Source: Codonopsis lanceolata
Lineage: Eukaryota > Streptophyta > Magnoliopsida > Asterales > Campanulaceae
Direction of reading: 5' to 3'
DNA length: 64,000 bases
NCBI GenBank assembly: GCA_013146195.2
Contig: CM028380.1
Coordinates: forward strand, 83,671,142 to 83,735,141
Shown: positions 63,527-64,000 of the stretch, one piece after another
Numbering within the stretch: the first letter of the stretch is position 1
Layout of the letters: the number at the start of each line of letters is the position of its first letter
Program-made: the position numbers and the translations under genes
Notes under the pieces: model-generated
Database searches by the model: none
What the model was told of the DNA's origin: nothing
Seen by the model: the letters and a program-made list of their open reading frames with translations, nothing else

Positions 63527-64000
63527 CAGTTGGCCACTGACAAGGCTAGAGGGGGGTGAATAGCCTTTTAAAAACTTTGAGGGTGTTTTGTGAAACTTTA
63601 AAATTTGTAGCAGAATTTTTAAACTTGTCAGTCAGCTGATACTAGGTCAGTTGGCTGATGTTTTAAAGAAGATGAAGTTAGTGAAGATTTGTTGGCTGGC
63701 TGACACAATTGTTTTCAAAAATAACTTTTCAGATAGATCACTGAATATAAAGAAAAGAACTGAAGAACAATTTATCAAAACAAATGATTAAACAATTTAT
63801 GTAAGTAACTGGCTAACACTTAAGTACGTCAAGACTTCTTAAGTGTTAGTTAAGTTTGTAAGAGCTGATGAAATAACTAACAAATAAATTAAAGTGGTTC
63901 ACAGTAAAAATTGTTACGTCCACTACCAAGTTGGTCAAACTTGGATTTTTGAAGTGCACTAATTTTATTAAAAATCTAATTAATCTCTAATGGATCATTG
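63527..64000 (-). mobile_element. Copia LTR end (SIRE-like), partial, minus strand
   Basis: The minus strand reads ggctattcacccccctctag near 63540-63570, the characteristic pre-terminal string of SIRE-type LTRs (compare 50346-50366). Upstream it has repeated cagccaac/cagctgac words. No PBS follows on the minus strand, so the junction with the neighbouring sequence is probably a break. The other end is outside the window. Confidence 0.55.
63813..63849. repeat. Perfect 12-bp inverted repeat
   Basis: ctaacacttaag (63813-63824) and cttaagtgttag (63838-63849) separated by 13 bases, inside the copia LTR fragment. Confidence 0.85.

Overview
This is a plant nuclear repeat block, most likely from an angiosperm and probably a eudicot. 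The base composition is A/T-rich, the coding content is almost entirely transposon-derived, and spliceosomal-type introns are visible in several transposon genes. The lineages present (Tat-type Ty3/gypsy with two RNase H domains, Tekay-like LTRs with tgtaacacccc starts, SIRE-like and other Ty1/copia, CACTA, hAT and Stowaway-like MITEs, plant L1-type LINEs, a tRNA-derived SINE) are all typical of flowering plants. I see no intact host gene. The only recognisable host-derived sequence is a decayed histone H3 pseudogene near 34.1 kb. No bacterial, organellar, CRISPR or defence-system sequence was seen.

Layout. 1-2664: chromovirus-like LTR material with two internal tandem repeats, ending in a 1.1-kb AAT microsatellite (2665-3780). 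3781-6938: debris of a Tat-type element, including a sense-oriented copy of its accessory gene, split by a 5'-truncated LINE (4875-5526). 6939-8230: minus-strand copia fragment (protease to integrase start, PBS, LTR end), followed by a foldback (8231-8436). 9409-30038: a nearly complete Tat-lineage element with 790-bp LTRs, a glutamate-tRNA-like PBS, broken gag, protease, RT, two RNase H domains, integrase, and an antisense accessory gene with its own TATA box and introns. Its RT is split by a non-autonomous element here called LARD-A (13526-21704, minus strand), one LTR of which holds a SINE. 30039-38289: an old mosaic of MITEs, a SINE, LINE ends, leader-like repeats and the histone pseudogene. 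38295-48108: a solo LTR of about 3.9 kb flanked by tactc, interrupted by LARD-B (42122-47988, minus strand). 48417-51556: the 5' LTR and start of a SIRE-like copia element, cut by a CACTA transposon whose end is at 51557. The CACTA (minus-strand genes, to at least 62925) is itself interrupted by a near full-length LINE (51869-57559). 62946-64000: hAT-like and copia-like fragments.

Insertion order is readable from target-site duplications: Tat element, then LARD-A, then SINE; chromovirus LTR, then LARD-B; copia, then CACTA, then LINE. LARD-A and LARD-B have unrelated LTRs but share a tRNA-Asp PBS, the same polypurine tract and conserved internal blocks, so they look like two members of one mobilised group. 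LARD-A also keeps an uninterrupted 433-codon ORF of unknown function. The most unusual items are that ORF and the shared LARD blocks, the SINE with five iterated B-box-like modules, the Tat antisense transcription unit, and the hairpin series in the LARD-B LTRs. All family names rest on motifs read by eye; no database search was possible.
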